From: Actinocrinis sp035650855
GTDB lineage: Bacteria; Actinomycetota; Actinomycetes; Streptomycetales; Catenulisporaceae
NCBI RefSeq assembly: GCF_035650855.1
Contig: NZ_DASRGV010000239.1
Coordinates: 1-12,051 of the forward strand
DNA length: 12,051 nucleotides
Direction of reading: 5' to 3'
A program made the position numbers and the translations under genes. How positions within the stretch are numbered: position 1 is the stretch's first letter; each line of letters begins with the position of its first letter. Shown piece by piece: positions 1 to 6,413 of this stretch. Below the pieces are notes generated by a model. It did not search any database and was not told the DNA's origin. It saw only the letters and a program-made list of their open reading frames with translations.

Positions 1-95
1 ACCGCGAAGTCCGCCCATCCGGTCGCGGCGAGGAAGGCGACCAGCGAGAGCCGGGTGGGCGCGTGGATCAGCTCGTCGAACTTCGGCGTGCTCAT
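1..95 (-). CDS. Winged-helix transcriptional regulator, N-terminal part only (runs off the window)
   Basis: Only the first 31 codons are present, beginning MSTPKFDELIHAPTRLSLVA. The FDELIHAPTRLxLVAxLA pattern is the usual N-terminus of small MarR/ArsR-like winged-helix proteins (HTH_34 type), so this is probably a cytoplasmic DNA-binding repressor. The ATG at 95-93 overlaps the stop of the upstream membrane-protein gene as ATGA, and GGGAG lies 6 bases before it inside that gene, so the two are co-translated. In actinomycetes this regulator type is commonly paired with a small membrane protein, and autoregulation through the palindrome at 589-615 is plausible. The recognition helix and wing are outside the window, so the subfamily cannot be fixed. 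Confidence 0.75.
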   Translation of the reverse strand, partial: MSTPKFDELIHAPTRLSLVAFLAATGWADFA

Positions 96-577
96 CCCCG
101 GCTCCCGGACCGGCGCACCAGCATGGCCGCCTCCAGCCGCACGAGGATCGGCCCGACGAGCGCGAACACCACCCCGGCGACCGCGCCCGCGACCGTCCCC
201 GGATGCGGCACCCCGGCCGCCTTCAGGCTGAGCCCGGTCGCGATGGCCGCGCCGATCAGGATCGCCAGAAAGGCCGCCAACCCGATCAGTGTCCTGCCGG
301 AGGATCCGGGAGCCAGGCCGCGGCGCGGCGCGGCGGCGCGGGCCGCGCGGCGCACCGGCACGTCGATGGCGAACGAACAGGCCACGAACACCGCGGCGCC
401 GATCCCCAGGACCACGCCGCGCCCGGACTCGGCGGCAGCCGAGAACGCGGTGAACAGGACGGCGTAAGCCCACCACCACCAGCCCGGGAAGACCCTGCGC
501 CGGATCACCTGCTCGCGCCGCCGGTCGATCTCGCTCAGTGCGCGCGCGGCGTCCGCGGGCTCGATCTCGTCACTCAT
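92..577 (-). CDS. Four-helix integral membrane protein of a membrane-protein/winged-helix pair
   Basis: A 161-residue protein with a charged cytoplasmic N-terminus (residues 1-29, rich in Glu and Arg) and four hydrophobic stretches at about 33-49, 54-72, 95-117 and 127-148. A run of four tryptophans (33-36) opens the first helix. The loop at 76-95 is strongly basic (RRAARAAAPRRG), which suggests a cytoplasmic loop. No catalytic motif is visible and the function is unknown. ATG at 577 is preceded by GGGAGGG (581-587) with 3 bases between. The gene heads an operon with the winged-helix regulator (4-base ATGA overlap). By analogy with similar pairs it may be a regulated membrane component or the regulator's sensing partner, but this is inference. 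Confidence 0.8.
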   Translation of the reverse strand: MSDEIEPADAARALSEIDRRREQVIRRRVFPGWWWWAYAVLFTAFSAAAESGRGVVLGIGAAVFVACSFAIDVPVRRAARAAAPRRGLAPGSSGRTLIGLAAFLAILIGAAIATGLSLKAAGVPHPGTVAGAVAGVVFALVGPILVRLEAAMLVRRSGSRG

Positions 578-588
578 GTTCCCTCCCT

Positions 589-615
589 GAAAGTACTTTC
601 CTACTAGGAAAGTAC
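589..615. promoter_or_regulatory. Palindromic operator upstream of the membrane protein/winged-helix operon
   Basis: GTACTTTCCTA (593-603) and TAGGAAAGTAC (605-615) are perfect 11-base arms around a single central C. A second perfect palindrome, GAAAGTACTTTC (589-600), shares the left arm, giving three GAAAGTAC-type half-sites in 27 bases. The element ends one base before the GGGAGGG ribosome binding site of the membrane-protein gene, so a bound protein would block transcription or loading. The likely binder is the winged-helix protein encoded by the second gene of the operon (inference from position). Confidence 0.7.
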
Positions 616-684
616 AACGCGCCTTCCGCGGTGCGCAAGTGCTGGCTGGGCAGGGGGAGGCCGGCGGTCTACTCCTCGTCTGAC

Positions 685-735
685 GTACTACGGCGTCCTG
701 TGTACTACAGCGTCCGGTGCGCTACGGCGTGACGG
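685..735. repeat. Three tandem 17-base repeats at the P450 3' end
   Basis: Unit 1 GTACTACGGCGTCCTGT (685-701), unit 2 GTACTACAGCGTCCGGT (702-718) and unit 3 GCGCTACGGCGTGACGG (719-735) follow one another without a gap. Units 1 and 2 differ at two positions and unit 3 is more diverged. Unit 3 contains the P450 stop codon and its last codons; units 1 and 2 lie just downstream of the gene. They look like tandem duplication of the gene end or a small repeated binding site. There is no clear hairpin. Confidence 0.6.
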
Positions 736-1906
736 TGACGGGCAGAGCGGTCAGGGCGTGCTGGCGGTGGTCGCTCTTCCACGGCAGGTCCGCGTACGGG
801 ACGGCGAGCGTCAGGTCGGGCAGCCGGTGCAGCAGAGTCCACACCGCGATGCGCGCCTCCAGCCGGGCCAGCGGCGCCCCGAGGCAGTAGTGCGGGCCGT
901 GGCCGAAGCTCAGGTGGCTGCTTCCTTCGGCGGCAGCGTCATGGTTCGCGGCGGCGACGGCGAGCAGCACGGTGTCGCCGGCCGGGATGACCGTGGCGCC
1001 GACCTTGATGTCTTCAGTCGGGAAGCGCCGCATAGCGGTGGCCGCGGGCTGGTCGCGGCGCAGGAATTGCTCGACGACGCGGTTCATCGGCTCCGTGTGC
1101 GGATCGGGTTCGGCGCGGATCGCGGCGGCCAACTGCGGCTCGGCGAGCGTGCGCGCCGCGGCGGCCGAGATCAGGTGGACGGAGTTCTCGTAGCCGGCGA
1201 ACAGGACCAGGAAGGCGAGCGAGAGCAGTTCCTCCTCGGAGAGGCGATCCTGCCCGTCGCGGGCCGCGATCATCGCGGTGAGCAGGTCGTCCGTCGGTTC
1301 GGCTCGCTTGGCCGCGATGAGGTCAGTGAGCAGCGCGACGATCCGGCCGAGGGTCGCGGCCAGGTCGCCGGGGCCGTATTTGCCGGGAGCGAGGAGGACC
1401 TGGGTGCACTCGCGCAGCATCGAGCCCTGATCCGCCGGCACGCCGAGCAGGTCGCAGATCGTTGCGACCGGCAGCGGCGCGGCGTAGTCGGCCACAAGGT
1501 CGACGGCGCCGGTGGCCGGCAGTGTGTCGATCAGGGCATTGCTGGTTGCTTGGACGCGGTCACGCAGCTGGTCGATCCGGCGAGCGGTGAACGCGGCGGT
1601 CACCAGGCGGCGCAGCCGGGCGTGGTCCGCGCCGTCCAGGTTGAGCAGGTTGGCCTCGAGGGCGGGCGGCAGTCCGAAGCCCTGGTAGCCGCTGCGTGAG
1701 TTGCGCTTGTCCAACGCCAGCCGCGGCTCGGCCAGCAGCCGCTTGACGTCGTCGTATCGGCTGACGACCCACACGCGCGCGCCGTCTGGAAGCGTCGCGC
1801 AGTACACGCCGTCTGGTTGCGCGTGCAGGCGCTCGGCCACCGCGAACGGGCTGCCTGACAGCATGGAGATGAGGGCACGGGCGATGTCGGCGTCTTTGAC
1901 AGTCAC
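722..1906 (-). CDS. Cytochrome P450, CYP107-like, with altered K-helix and missing meander segment
   Basis: With the GTG start chosen here (VTVKDADIARAL) the protein has 394 residues. It contains the DHARLRRLV C-helix heme contact (94-102), an I-helix AGYENS (237-242), the heme-thiolate loop FGHGPHYCLG (334-343, Cys341) and a C-terminal LPW...HALTALPVT tail typical of bacterial class I P450s. Such enzymes are soluble monooxygenases fed by ferredoxin; no ferredoxin or reductase gene is nearby. Two features are odd. The K-helix reads VVEQFLRR, so the ExxR glutamate aligns with Gln280. About 14 residues normally found between AANxD and the heme loop (the FxPDRF meander) are absent. The frame is open and the rest is well conserved, so this is either a non-canonical functional P450 or a recently damaged one. 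A longer TTG start at 2008 adds 34 Pro/Arg-rich residues and lacks a ribosome binding site. Confidence 0.85.
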   Translation of the reverse strand: MTVKDADIARALISMLSGSPFAVAERLHAQPDGVYCATLPDGARVWVVSRYDDVKRLLAEPRLALDKRNSRSGYQGFGLPPALEANLLNLDGADHARLRRLVTAAFTARRIDQLRDRVQATSNALIDTLPATGAVDLVADYAAPLPVATICDLLGVPADQGSMLRECTQVLLAPGKYGPGDLAATLGRIVALLTDLIAAKRAEPTDDLLTAMIAARDGQDRLSEEELLSLAFLVLFAGYENSVHLISAAAARTLAEPQLAAAIRAEPDPHTEPMNRVVEQFLRRDQPAATAMRRFPTEDIKVGATVIPAGDTVLLAVAAANHDAAAEGSSHLSFGHGPHYCLGAPLARLEARIAVWTLLHRLPDLTLAVPYADLPWKSDHRQHALTALPVTVTP

Positions 1907-1916
1907 GGCGGCGCTG

Positions 1917-1925
1917 CCTTTCCCC
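1917..1925 (-). promoter_or_regulatory. Ribosome binding site supporting the P450 GTG start
   Basis: GGGGAAAGG on the minus strand lies 10 bases before GTG 1906. No comparable purine tract precedes the upstream TTG at 2008. The GTG start also gives the usual P450 N-terminal length. Confidence 0.5.
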
Positions 1926-2018
1926 GGGCGCCCCCTTGGCGCGGGCGCAAGGCTCTGATTATCTACGAGCTCCGGGGGTCGCCGACGCGATGGTGACGCG
2001 TCCGCCAATGAGGAAGCG

Positions 2019-2064
2019 CGCGATCGCCCTCGGCGCCGATACCGCAGCGCCGAGAGCGATCGCG
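2019..2064 (-). terminator. Stem-loop terminator of the GH54 gene
   Basis: Arms 2019-2036 and 2047-2064 pair over 18 positions with one mismatch (core GCGATCGC and CTCGGCGC), around a 10-base loop. It lies 44 bases past the GH54 stop codon and before the P450 start. There is no clear U-tract, which is common for GC-rich actinomycete terminators. Confidence 0.75.
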
Positions 2065-2107
2065 AACTTGTGGACTTTTACTCAGGGTCCTTAATCGCTC
2101 GGGGCGC

Positions 2108-5100
2108 TTACTGGACCTGTGCCCACGGCTGGTCTACCAGCCAACTCGAGTCGGTCGCCCACGTGGTGGCGTCGTCCCACGGGTTGGTTCCGCCGTCGCT
2201 GGCGAGATAGACCGTGTTGTTGAAGGCGCGGATGTACTTGGTCGTGAAGTTCACCGACTGGAACGACGTGCCCTGACCGCTGTTGCCGGCCTGCGGGCAG
2301 AACGTCGCGTCCTGGGAGAACAGCGTGCTGCCATCGTTGGGTTGCAGGTGGAACTGGAAGTTCATGTGCCTCAGGTAGCTGCCCGGCTTGTTGACCGACT
2401 CGAACGAGACGCAGCTCGGGTTGGCCAGGCCGGCCGTTTCGACCCATGTCGCGTCGAGCTTGTCGGTCTGCGGGCTGCTCGCCGTGACCGGCGCGGTGAC
2501 GACCAGGTCGTCGGTGTCATCGTGCTTGATGAAGTCCGACGTGCTGCCGGCGGCGGTCACCTGCACCGACACCAGCGGCCCCGGATCCAGCGCGAACTTG
2601 TTGTCCGCGCCCGGAGTGGCGTTCGCGACGATGAAGTCGTTGCAATTGCTGTCCGTGTCGGTGCCGTCGGGGAAGCGGCTCGCGCTCTTGCCCGCGCCGC
2701 TGCCCAATCCCGGAGTCGGCACCACGCAGCCGCTGCCGGTGCCGCCCTGGTAGCCCTCGGCGGCCCACGGGTCGACCAGCAGGCCGTAGTTCAGGCTGTC
2801 GGCGACGAGGCCGTGGCCGTCACGCAGCACCATGCTGCCGGCGCTGGTGGAGAGGGCGGGTCCGCCGAACCACTGGTCGGGCGCGGGTGAACCCTGATAC
2901 CCCGCCGTCGTGACGCTGCTGTCGAACACCGGCGTGTCGATCGCGTGCCGGTGGGTCAACGGGTGGTCGAGCACGATCCCGGCGCCCAGTGCCTGCACCG
3001 GCTCATTGCTCGAGTGCGCGAAGCGCGTCGCCGGGGTGAAGCTGACGCCGGTCCCCCGGTCGCTGAACGGAAGGTTGGACGAGTGGTTCTTGGTCAGCGC
3101 GGCGGCCAGGGTGAGCCCGGTGCCGTTCGCGCCGGCAGTGCCGACGGAGGCGACGGTGATGTCCTCGGTGTTGGCGCCGATGTCCAGCCGGATGTGGTCC
3201 CCGGCCGAGATGTTGCCGACCGAGGAGACCTTGATGTCGGTCGAGCCCGCGGTCGCCGGCGCCGCGAGCCGCGCCTGGGCACCCGCGTCGCCGACCGCGG
3301 TGACGGTGGCCAGCTCTAGCCTCTTGCCGTAGCCGATGGCCACCTTCTGTCCTACGGCGAAGCCCGCGGTGCTCGTGACCGGGACGTTGGTCGAGCCGGC
3401 CGCAATCGTCAGCGGGCCGTCGGGCACCGGCTGCCACAGCGGGGTGCTGGGGCTGGCCGCCGTGCCGTGGCTGACGATGGTCGCGTTCTTGCCGTTGCCG
3501 GAGGAGTCGACCGCGGTGGCGCCGCCGCTCTCGTCGAACTTGTAGTCCGCGACGTTGCCGGCGCCGGCCTGGCCGCCGGCCAGTGCGGCGACCTCGTTCG
3601 CGGACAGCGCCCGGTTGTAGATGTTGAAGTCGTCGACCGTGGCGTTCAGCAGCGGGTCAGGCCACTGCGACTTGCCGATGTAGTTCTGGTTGGTGTTGCC
3701 CAGGCTGGAGGGGTGCAGCGTCATGTTCGGGTTGGTGGCCACCGGGCTGCCGTTGAGGTAGAGGGTGCCGGTGGTGCCCGAGAGCGTGACCGCGACGTGC
3801 GACCAGGTGTTCAGCGGCAGCAGGCCGCCGCCGGTGAGCTGCTGTTCCCCTCCGTTGCTGTTCGTCGTGATGGCGAAGCGCAGCCCGGCGCCGCCGCCGT
3901 CGACGGTGAGGAACATGTAGTTGCTCTCGCCCGTGCCGAAGTCGAAGATGCGCGACCAGGTCGGTTCGGCGGAGGGGTTGACCCAGGCCGACACGGTGAA
4001 GTCGGACAGGGTGCTGACGATGCCGGCGGGCAGGTTGACGTACTCGTCGGCGCCGTTCAGCTTCACCGCGTTCCCCAGCTTGCCGGCCACGCGCGGTCCG
4101 GAGGCGCCGACCGAGGGGATGTCGGCGATCTTCGCGGTCTGCGCCGCGCTGCCGGTGCCGACCGTCACGGTGTCGCCAACACTCATCCCGGTGGTGGTGC
4201 GGACGTTGAGGGTGGAGTCGCCCGGGTTGGCGGGGGCGGCGAGACCCGAGGCGGACAGGCCGAGCAGGTAGTGGCCGTGTGCCGCGATCTTCGTTCCCGG
4301 CGGGACTGTCACCGTCGAGAAGACCGCCTGTCCGGCCGCGTGTTCGGTCAGCGTCCAGTTCGAGACGTCAACCGGGTACGCGGCGGTGTTGGCGAGCTCG
4401 ATGAAGGAGTCGGTCGAGTCCGCGGAGGTGCCGACGCGGAATTCGTTGATCTTGACTGGGCTGTCGTCGCGCACCTTCTCGGTCGTCGTGTCGACCTTCG
4501 GCTCGCCGCCGTTCTGGCTGAGCCACACCGCTCGGCCGCCGAGGTCGCCGTTGAAGGCCCACCGAGCCGAGGTGACGGTGAAGGTCGCGCTGACGCTCGC
4601 GCCGGGCGCGAGCGAGGAGAACGTGGTCTGGCCCTGCGGCTTCGAGCTCCAGCCGTCGGGCAGCGACAGGCTCAGCTTGACGCCGGCCACGGTCGCGCCG
4701 GTGGTGTTCGTGAACGTCTCGGTGACGCCTTGGCTCGTGCCCGGGGCGAAGGTCTGCAGGCCGGGCTGGGCGGCGGTCGCGGAGCTCGGCGCCAGGCTCA
4801 GCCGCTGCACGTCGTACTTGGCGGCCACGATGTTGGCCTGCACCTGCTGGTCCACGGCGTCCGTCGGGTAGCCGGCCGTCATCACGCCTTCGTAGAAGGT
4901 GCCCTGCGAACCGTTGCTGTTGTCGCCGCCGTTGCCGAGCACGATGGCGCCCTGTTTGCGCATCGGATCATAGGTTGGGCCGACGCGTGGCCCGTCGAAC
5001 ATGGTTGACAAGGCGCCTTGCTGTGCGTCGCCGCCGAGGCTGGCCCAGTGGTGGGGTTCGCCCTTGGCCACGGCGGTCTCGAACCGGGAGGCGACGCTGG

Positions 5101-5908
5101 GCAGCTGCGCGCAGAGCTTCGAGGTGCTGCCGGGGTTGACGCAGCCCACGAGGTTGTTCTCCTGGTCGGTCATGACCCACGGGCCGGGCGCGTTGCCGTG
5201 GTACCAGGCGGTGGCGTTGCCGAAGTAGCTCGTCTCCATGGTGCCGTCGCCGTCGTCGCGGCTGTCGATCTCGGCGTTGCCGTAGTCGAAGCAGCAGCCG
5301 CCGTTGAAGTGCTTGCCGTCGACGATCCAGTACATGCCTTCGGGCTGGTCGTCGGTCGCGATGCCGGTGGTGTCGTTATTACGCAGGCCCATTCCGGGCT
5401 CGATGAAGACGCCGTAGGCCTTGTGGCCGTTGATCGTGATCGGCGCCATGTCGGCGATCGGCAGGTTGTTGGCGCCGCCCATCGCAGGGCCGCTGAACGC
5501 TCCGCGCGGCGCCTGGGTGAGGTCGTTGTGCATCGGCGACTGGTCGTAGATGCGGGAGATCAGACACGTCGTGTCGGCGCAGAACTCGTCCTGCTCAGCC
5601 GCGTTGGCGTATCCGCCTCGGCCCACGACCCCGATGTTCTTGGTCCTGCCGTCGGACAGTCGCTTCACCTGGTAGAGCGGGCCGGAGTACGAGGCGTACA
5701 GGGCGCGGGTGGTGCTGTGGGCGGCGACGCAGGGAGTTCCGCCCGCTGCGTAGATGTCGCAGGGACCTTGCGCTTTCGCGGGAGAGGCCGGCGTGGCGGC
5801 CCGCGCCACGCCGCCCGTGGCAAGGCTCGCACCGCTAAGAGCCAGGACGATGGCCGCGGCGGCGGCCCCGCTCCTGCGTCTTATCCGTGGGAAGGACAAT
5901 CCGATCAC
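2108..5908 (-). CDS. abfB: Secreted GH54 alpha-L-arabinofuranosidase with NEW3, lamin-tail, LamG and CBM42 modules
   Basis: A 1266-residue exported enzyme predicted to release terminal arabinofuranose from arabinan and arabinoxylan. The signal peptide is residues 1-37 (RIRRR, hydrophobic core, VARA-A cleavage). The GH54 catalytic domain, about 49-368, matches fungal AbfB closely. By remembered alignment to Aspergillus AbfB, the nucleophile is Glu250 (DQENNL) and the acid/base is Asp329 (GGDNSN). The disulfide cysteines 50/60 and 110/115 and the vicinal pair 205/206 are kept. Then come a NEW3-like domain (about 385-450), the start of a lamin-tail domain (484-597), a LamG-like domain (608-817), the rest of the lamin tail (about 824-1100) and a CBM42 arabinose-binding beta-trefoil (1111-1266). 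Fungal AbfB (about 500 residues) joins GH54 directly to CBM42, so about 740 residues are inserted here. The GTG start has AAAGGAG 9 bases upstream. LacI-type operators lie upstream. Confidence 0.93.
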   Translation of the reverse strand: MIGLSFPRIRRRSGAAAAAIVLALSGASLATGGVARAATPASPAKAQGPCDIYAAGGTPCVAAHSTTRALYASYSGPLYQVKRLSDGRTKNIGVVGRGGYANAAEQDEFCADTTCLISRIYDQSPMHNDLTQAPRGAFSGPAMGGANNLPIADMAPITINGHKAYGVFIEPGMGLRNNDTTGIATDDQPEGMYWIVDGKHFNGGCCFDYGNAEIDSRDDGDGTMETSYFGNATAWYHGNAPGPWVMTDQENNLVGCVNPGSTSKLCAQLPSVASRFETAVAKGEPHHWASLGGDAQQGALSTMFDGPRVGPTYDPMRKQGAIVLGNGGDNSNGSQGTFYEGVMTAGYPTDAVDQQVQANIVAAKYDVQRLSLAPSSATAAQPGLQTFAPGTSQGVTETFTNTTGATVAGVKLSLSLPDGWSSKPQGQTTFSSLAPGASVSATFTVTSARWAFNGDLGGRAVWLSQNGGEPKVDTTTEKVRDDSPVKINEFRVGTSADSTDSFIELANTAAYPVDVSNWTLTEHAAGQAVFSTVTVPPGTKIAAHGHYLLGLSASGLAAPANPGDSTLNVRTTTGMSVGDTVTVGTGSAAQTAKIADIPSVGASGPRVAGKLGNAVKLNGADEYVNLPAGIVSTLSDFTVSAWVNPSAEPTWSRIFDFGTGESNYMFLTVDGGGAGLRFAITTNSNGGEQQLTGGGLLPLNTWSHVAVTLSGTTGTLYLNGSPVATNPNMTLHPSSLGNTNQNYIGKSQWPDPLLNATVDDFNIYNRALSANEVAALAGGQAGAGNVADYKFDESGGATAVDSSGNGKNATIVSHGTAASPSTPLWQPVPDGPLTIAAGSTNVPVTSTAGFAVGQKVAIGYGKRLELATVTAVGDAGAQARLAAPATAGSTDIKVSSVGNISAGDHIRLDIGANTEDITVASVGTAGANGTGLTLAAALTKNHSSNLPFSDRGTGVSFTPATRFAHSSNEPVQALGAGIVLDHPLTHRHAIDTPVFDSSVTTAGYQGSPAPDQWFGGPALSTSAGSMVLRDGHGLVADSLNYGLLVDPWAAEGYQGGTGSGCVVPTPGLGSGAGKSASRFPDGTDTDSNCNDFIVANATPGADNKFALDPGPLVSVQVTAAGSTSDFIKHDDTDDLVVTAPVTASSPQTDKLDATWVETAGLANPSCVSFESVNKPGSYLRHMNFQFHLQPNDGSTLFSQDATFCPQAGNSGQGTSFQSVNFTTKYIRAFNNTVYLASDGGTNPWDDATTWATDSSWLVDQPWAQVQ

Positions 5909-5917
5909 GACGATGAG

Positions 5918-5924
5918 CTCCTTT
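5918..5924 (-). promoter_or_regulatory. Ribosome binding site fixing the GH54 GTG start
   Basis: AAAGGAG on the minus strand, 9 bases before GTG 5908. No other start codon with such a site precedes the signal peptide. Confidence 0.75.
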
Positions 5925-6008
5925 GTTCATCGGTCAGCCGAGGCGCGGCCGGATCGCCCGAGATCCAGACTGTTGCGATACCGGGGCACCCGGCGTCTGG
6001 CTGGAAAT

Positions 6009-6020
6009 GTGAGCGCTAAC
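6009..6020 (+). promoter_or_regulatory. LacI-type operator 1
   Basis: GTGAGCGCTAAC, 101 bases upstream of the GH54 start. It extends into an AAA/TTT-flanked imperfect palindrome (AAAT before, TTT after), the classic LacI-family layout with a central CG. Confidence 0.75.
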
Positions 6021-6168
6021 TTTCCGGTCGGCGGCCACGCTTTGGCAGCGTTCCCGAGAAGTCTTCGAGTCCGAGCGACCGCAGCCTCGGCACATTCGGG
6101 TCGCGATATAGCGGCAGGCCATTGACATCCGGCGCATCGTGGGTGGCGCCCCACTCAGTCCGCCCTTT

Positions 6169-6180
6169 GTTACCGCTCAC
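6169..6180 (-). promoter_or_regulatory. LacI-type operator 2
   Basis: Reads GTGAGCGGTAAC on the minus strand (GTTACCGCTCAC on plus). It differs from operators 1 and 4 at one central base only and lies near the middle of the divergent region. Confidence 0.7.
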
Positions 6181-6264
6181 GACCTGCAATCCTCCGGCTC
6201 GTCATGAAAAACCGCAGGTGAAAGCGGTCTCATCGGGCAGTGGCAGAGTCTTGCCGTGAGAGAG

Positions 6265-6278
6265 TGTTCACGTTAACA
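6265..6278 (+). promoter_or_regulatory. LacI-type operator 3 (variant palindrome)
   Basis: TGTTCACGTTAACA is a 14-base palindrome with a single mismatched pair, centred on CG. It has the same GTT...AAC frame as the other sites but carries CACGTT in place of the GAGCG core, so it may be a weaker site or bind another family member. Confidence 0.55.
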
Positions 6279-6345
6279 ACTGCGCAGTCAAGAGCGGAAC
6301 AAGGATCCGGCGGATTCATCGTTCTTGCTGCGGCCAGTCATCACC

Positions 6346-6357
6346 GTGAGCGATAAC
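6346..6357 (+). promoter_or_regulatory. LacI-type operator 4, close to the repressor gene
   Basis: GTGAGCGATAAC, 56 bases before the lacI-type start codon. It matches operators 1 and 2 at all but the one variable base and suggests autoregulation. Confidence 0.75.
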
Positions 6358-6413
6358 ATAGCTCTCTACGTCGTCCTCACCCGGCGGCCGGGCTGGGTCG
6401 AGAGAGGTGCGCG

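Larger units (their letters stand above)
5925..6413. promoter_or_regulatory. Divergent control region between GH54 and lacI-type genes
   Basis: No gene is visible in this 489-base stretch; the short open frames here lack ribosome binding sites and homology. It holds four LacI-type operator-like sites (entered separately) and must contain both divergent promoters. I could not assign confident -35/-10 pairs. It is richer in A and T than its neighbours, as expected for a promoter region. Confidence 0.75.

Noticed and set aside
920..940. Frameshift or sequencing error as the cause of the short P450 meander
   Set aside because: The frame is continuous and in phase on both sides (AANHD then SSHLSFGHG), so a simple indel error is not needed; kept as an in-frame loss.
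758..1699. 313-codon open frame opposite the P450
   Set aside because: Antisense shadow with Arg/Gly/Val-rich composition and no ribosome binding site; the P450 motifs are on the minus strand.
1907..2008. TTG start at 2008 for the P450
   Set aside because: No ribosome binding site, and the extra 34 residues are a Pro/Arg-rich leader unlike the family; GTG 1906 has GGGGAAAGG and gives the usual length.
3467..5008. 513-codon open frame on the plus strand opposite the GH54 gene
   Set aside because: It is a high-GC antisense shadow. The translation is low-complexity Val/Gly/Arg/Asp with no domains, while the minus strand encodes recognisable GH54-associated modules throughout.
6122..6127. TTGACA as a -35 box in the divergent region
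   Set aside because: No -10-like hexamer 16-18 bases downstream, where the sequence is GC-rich (GGTGGCGCC).
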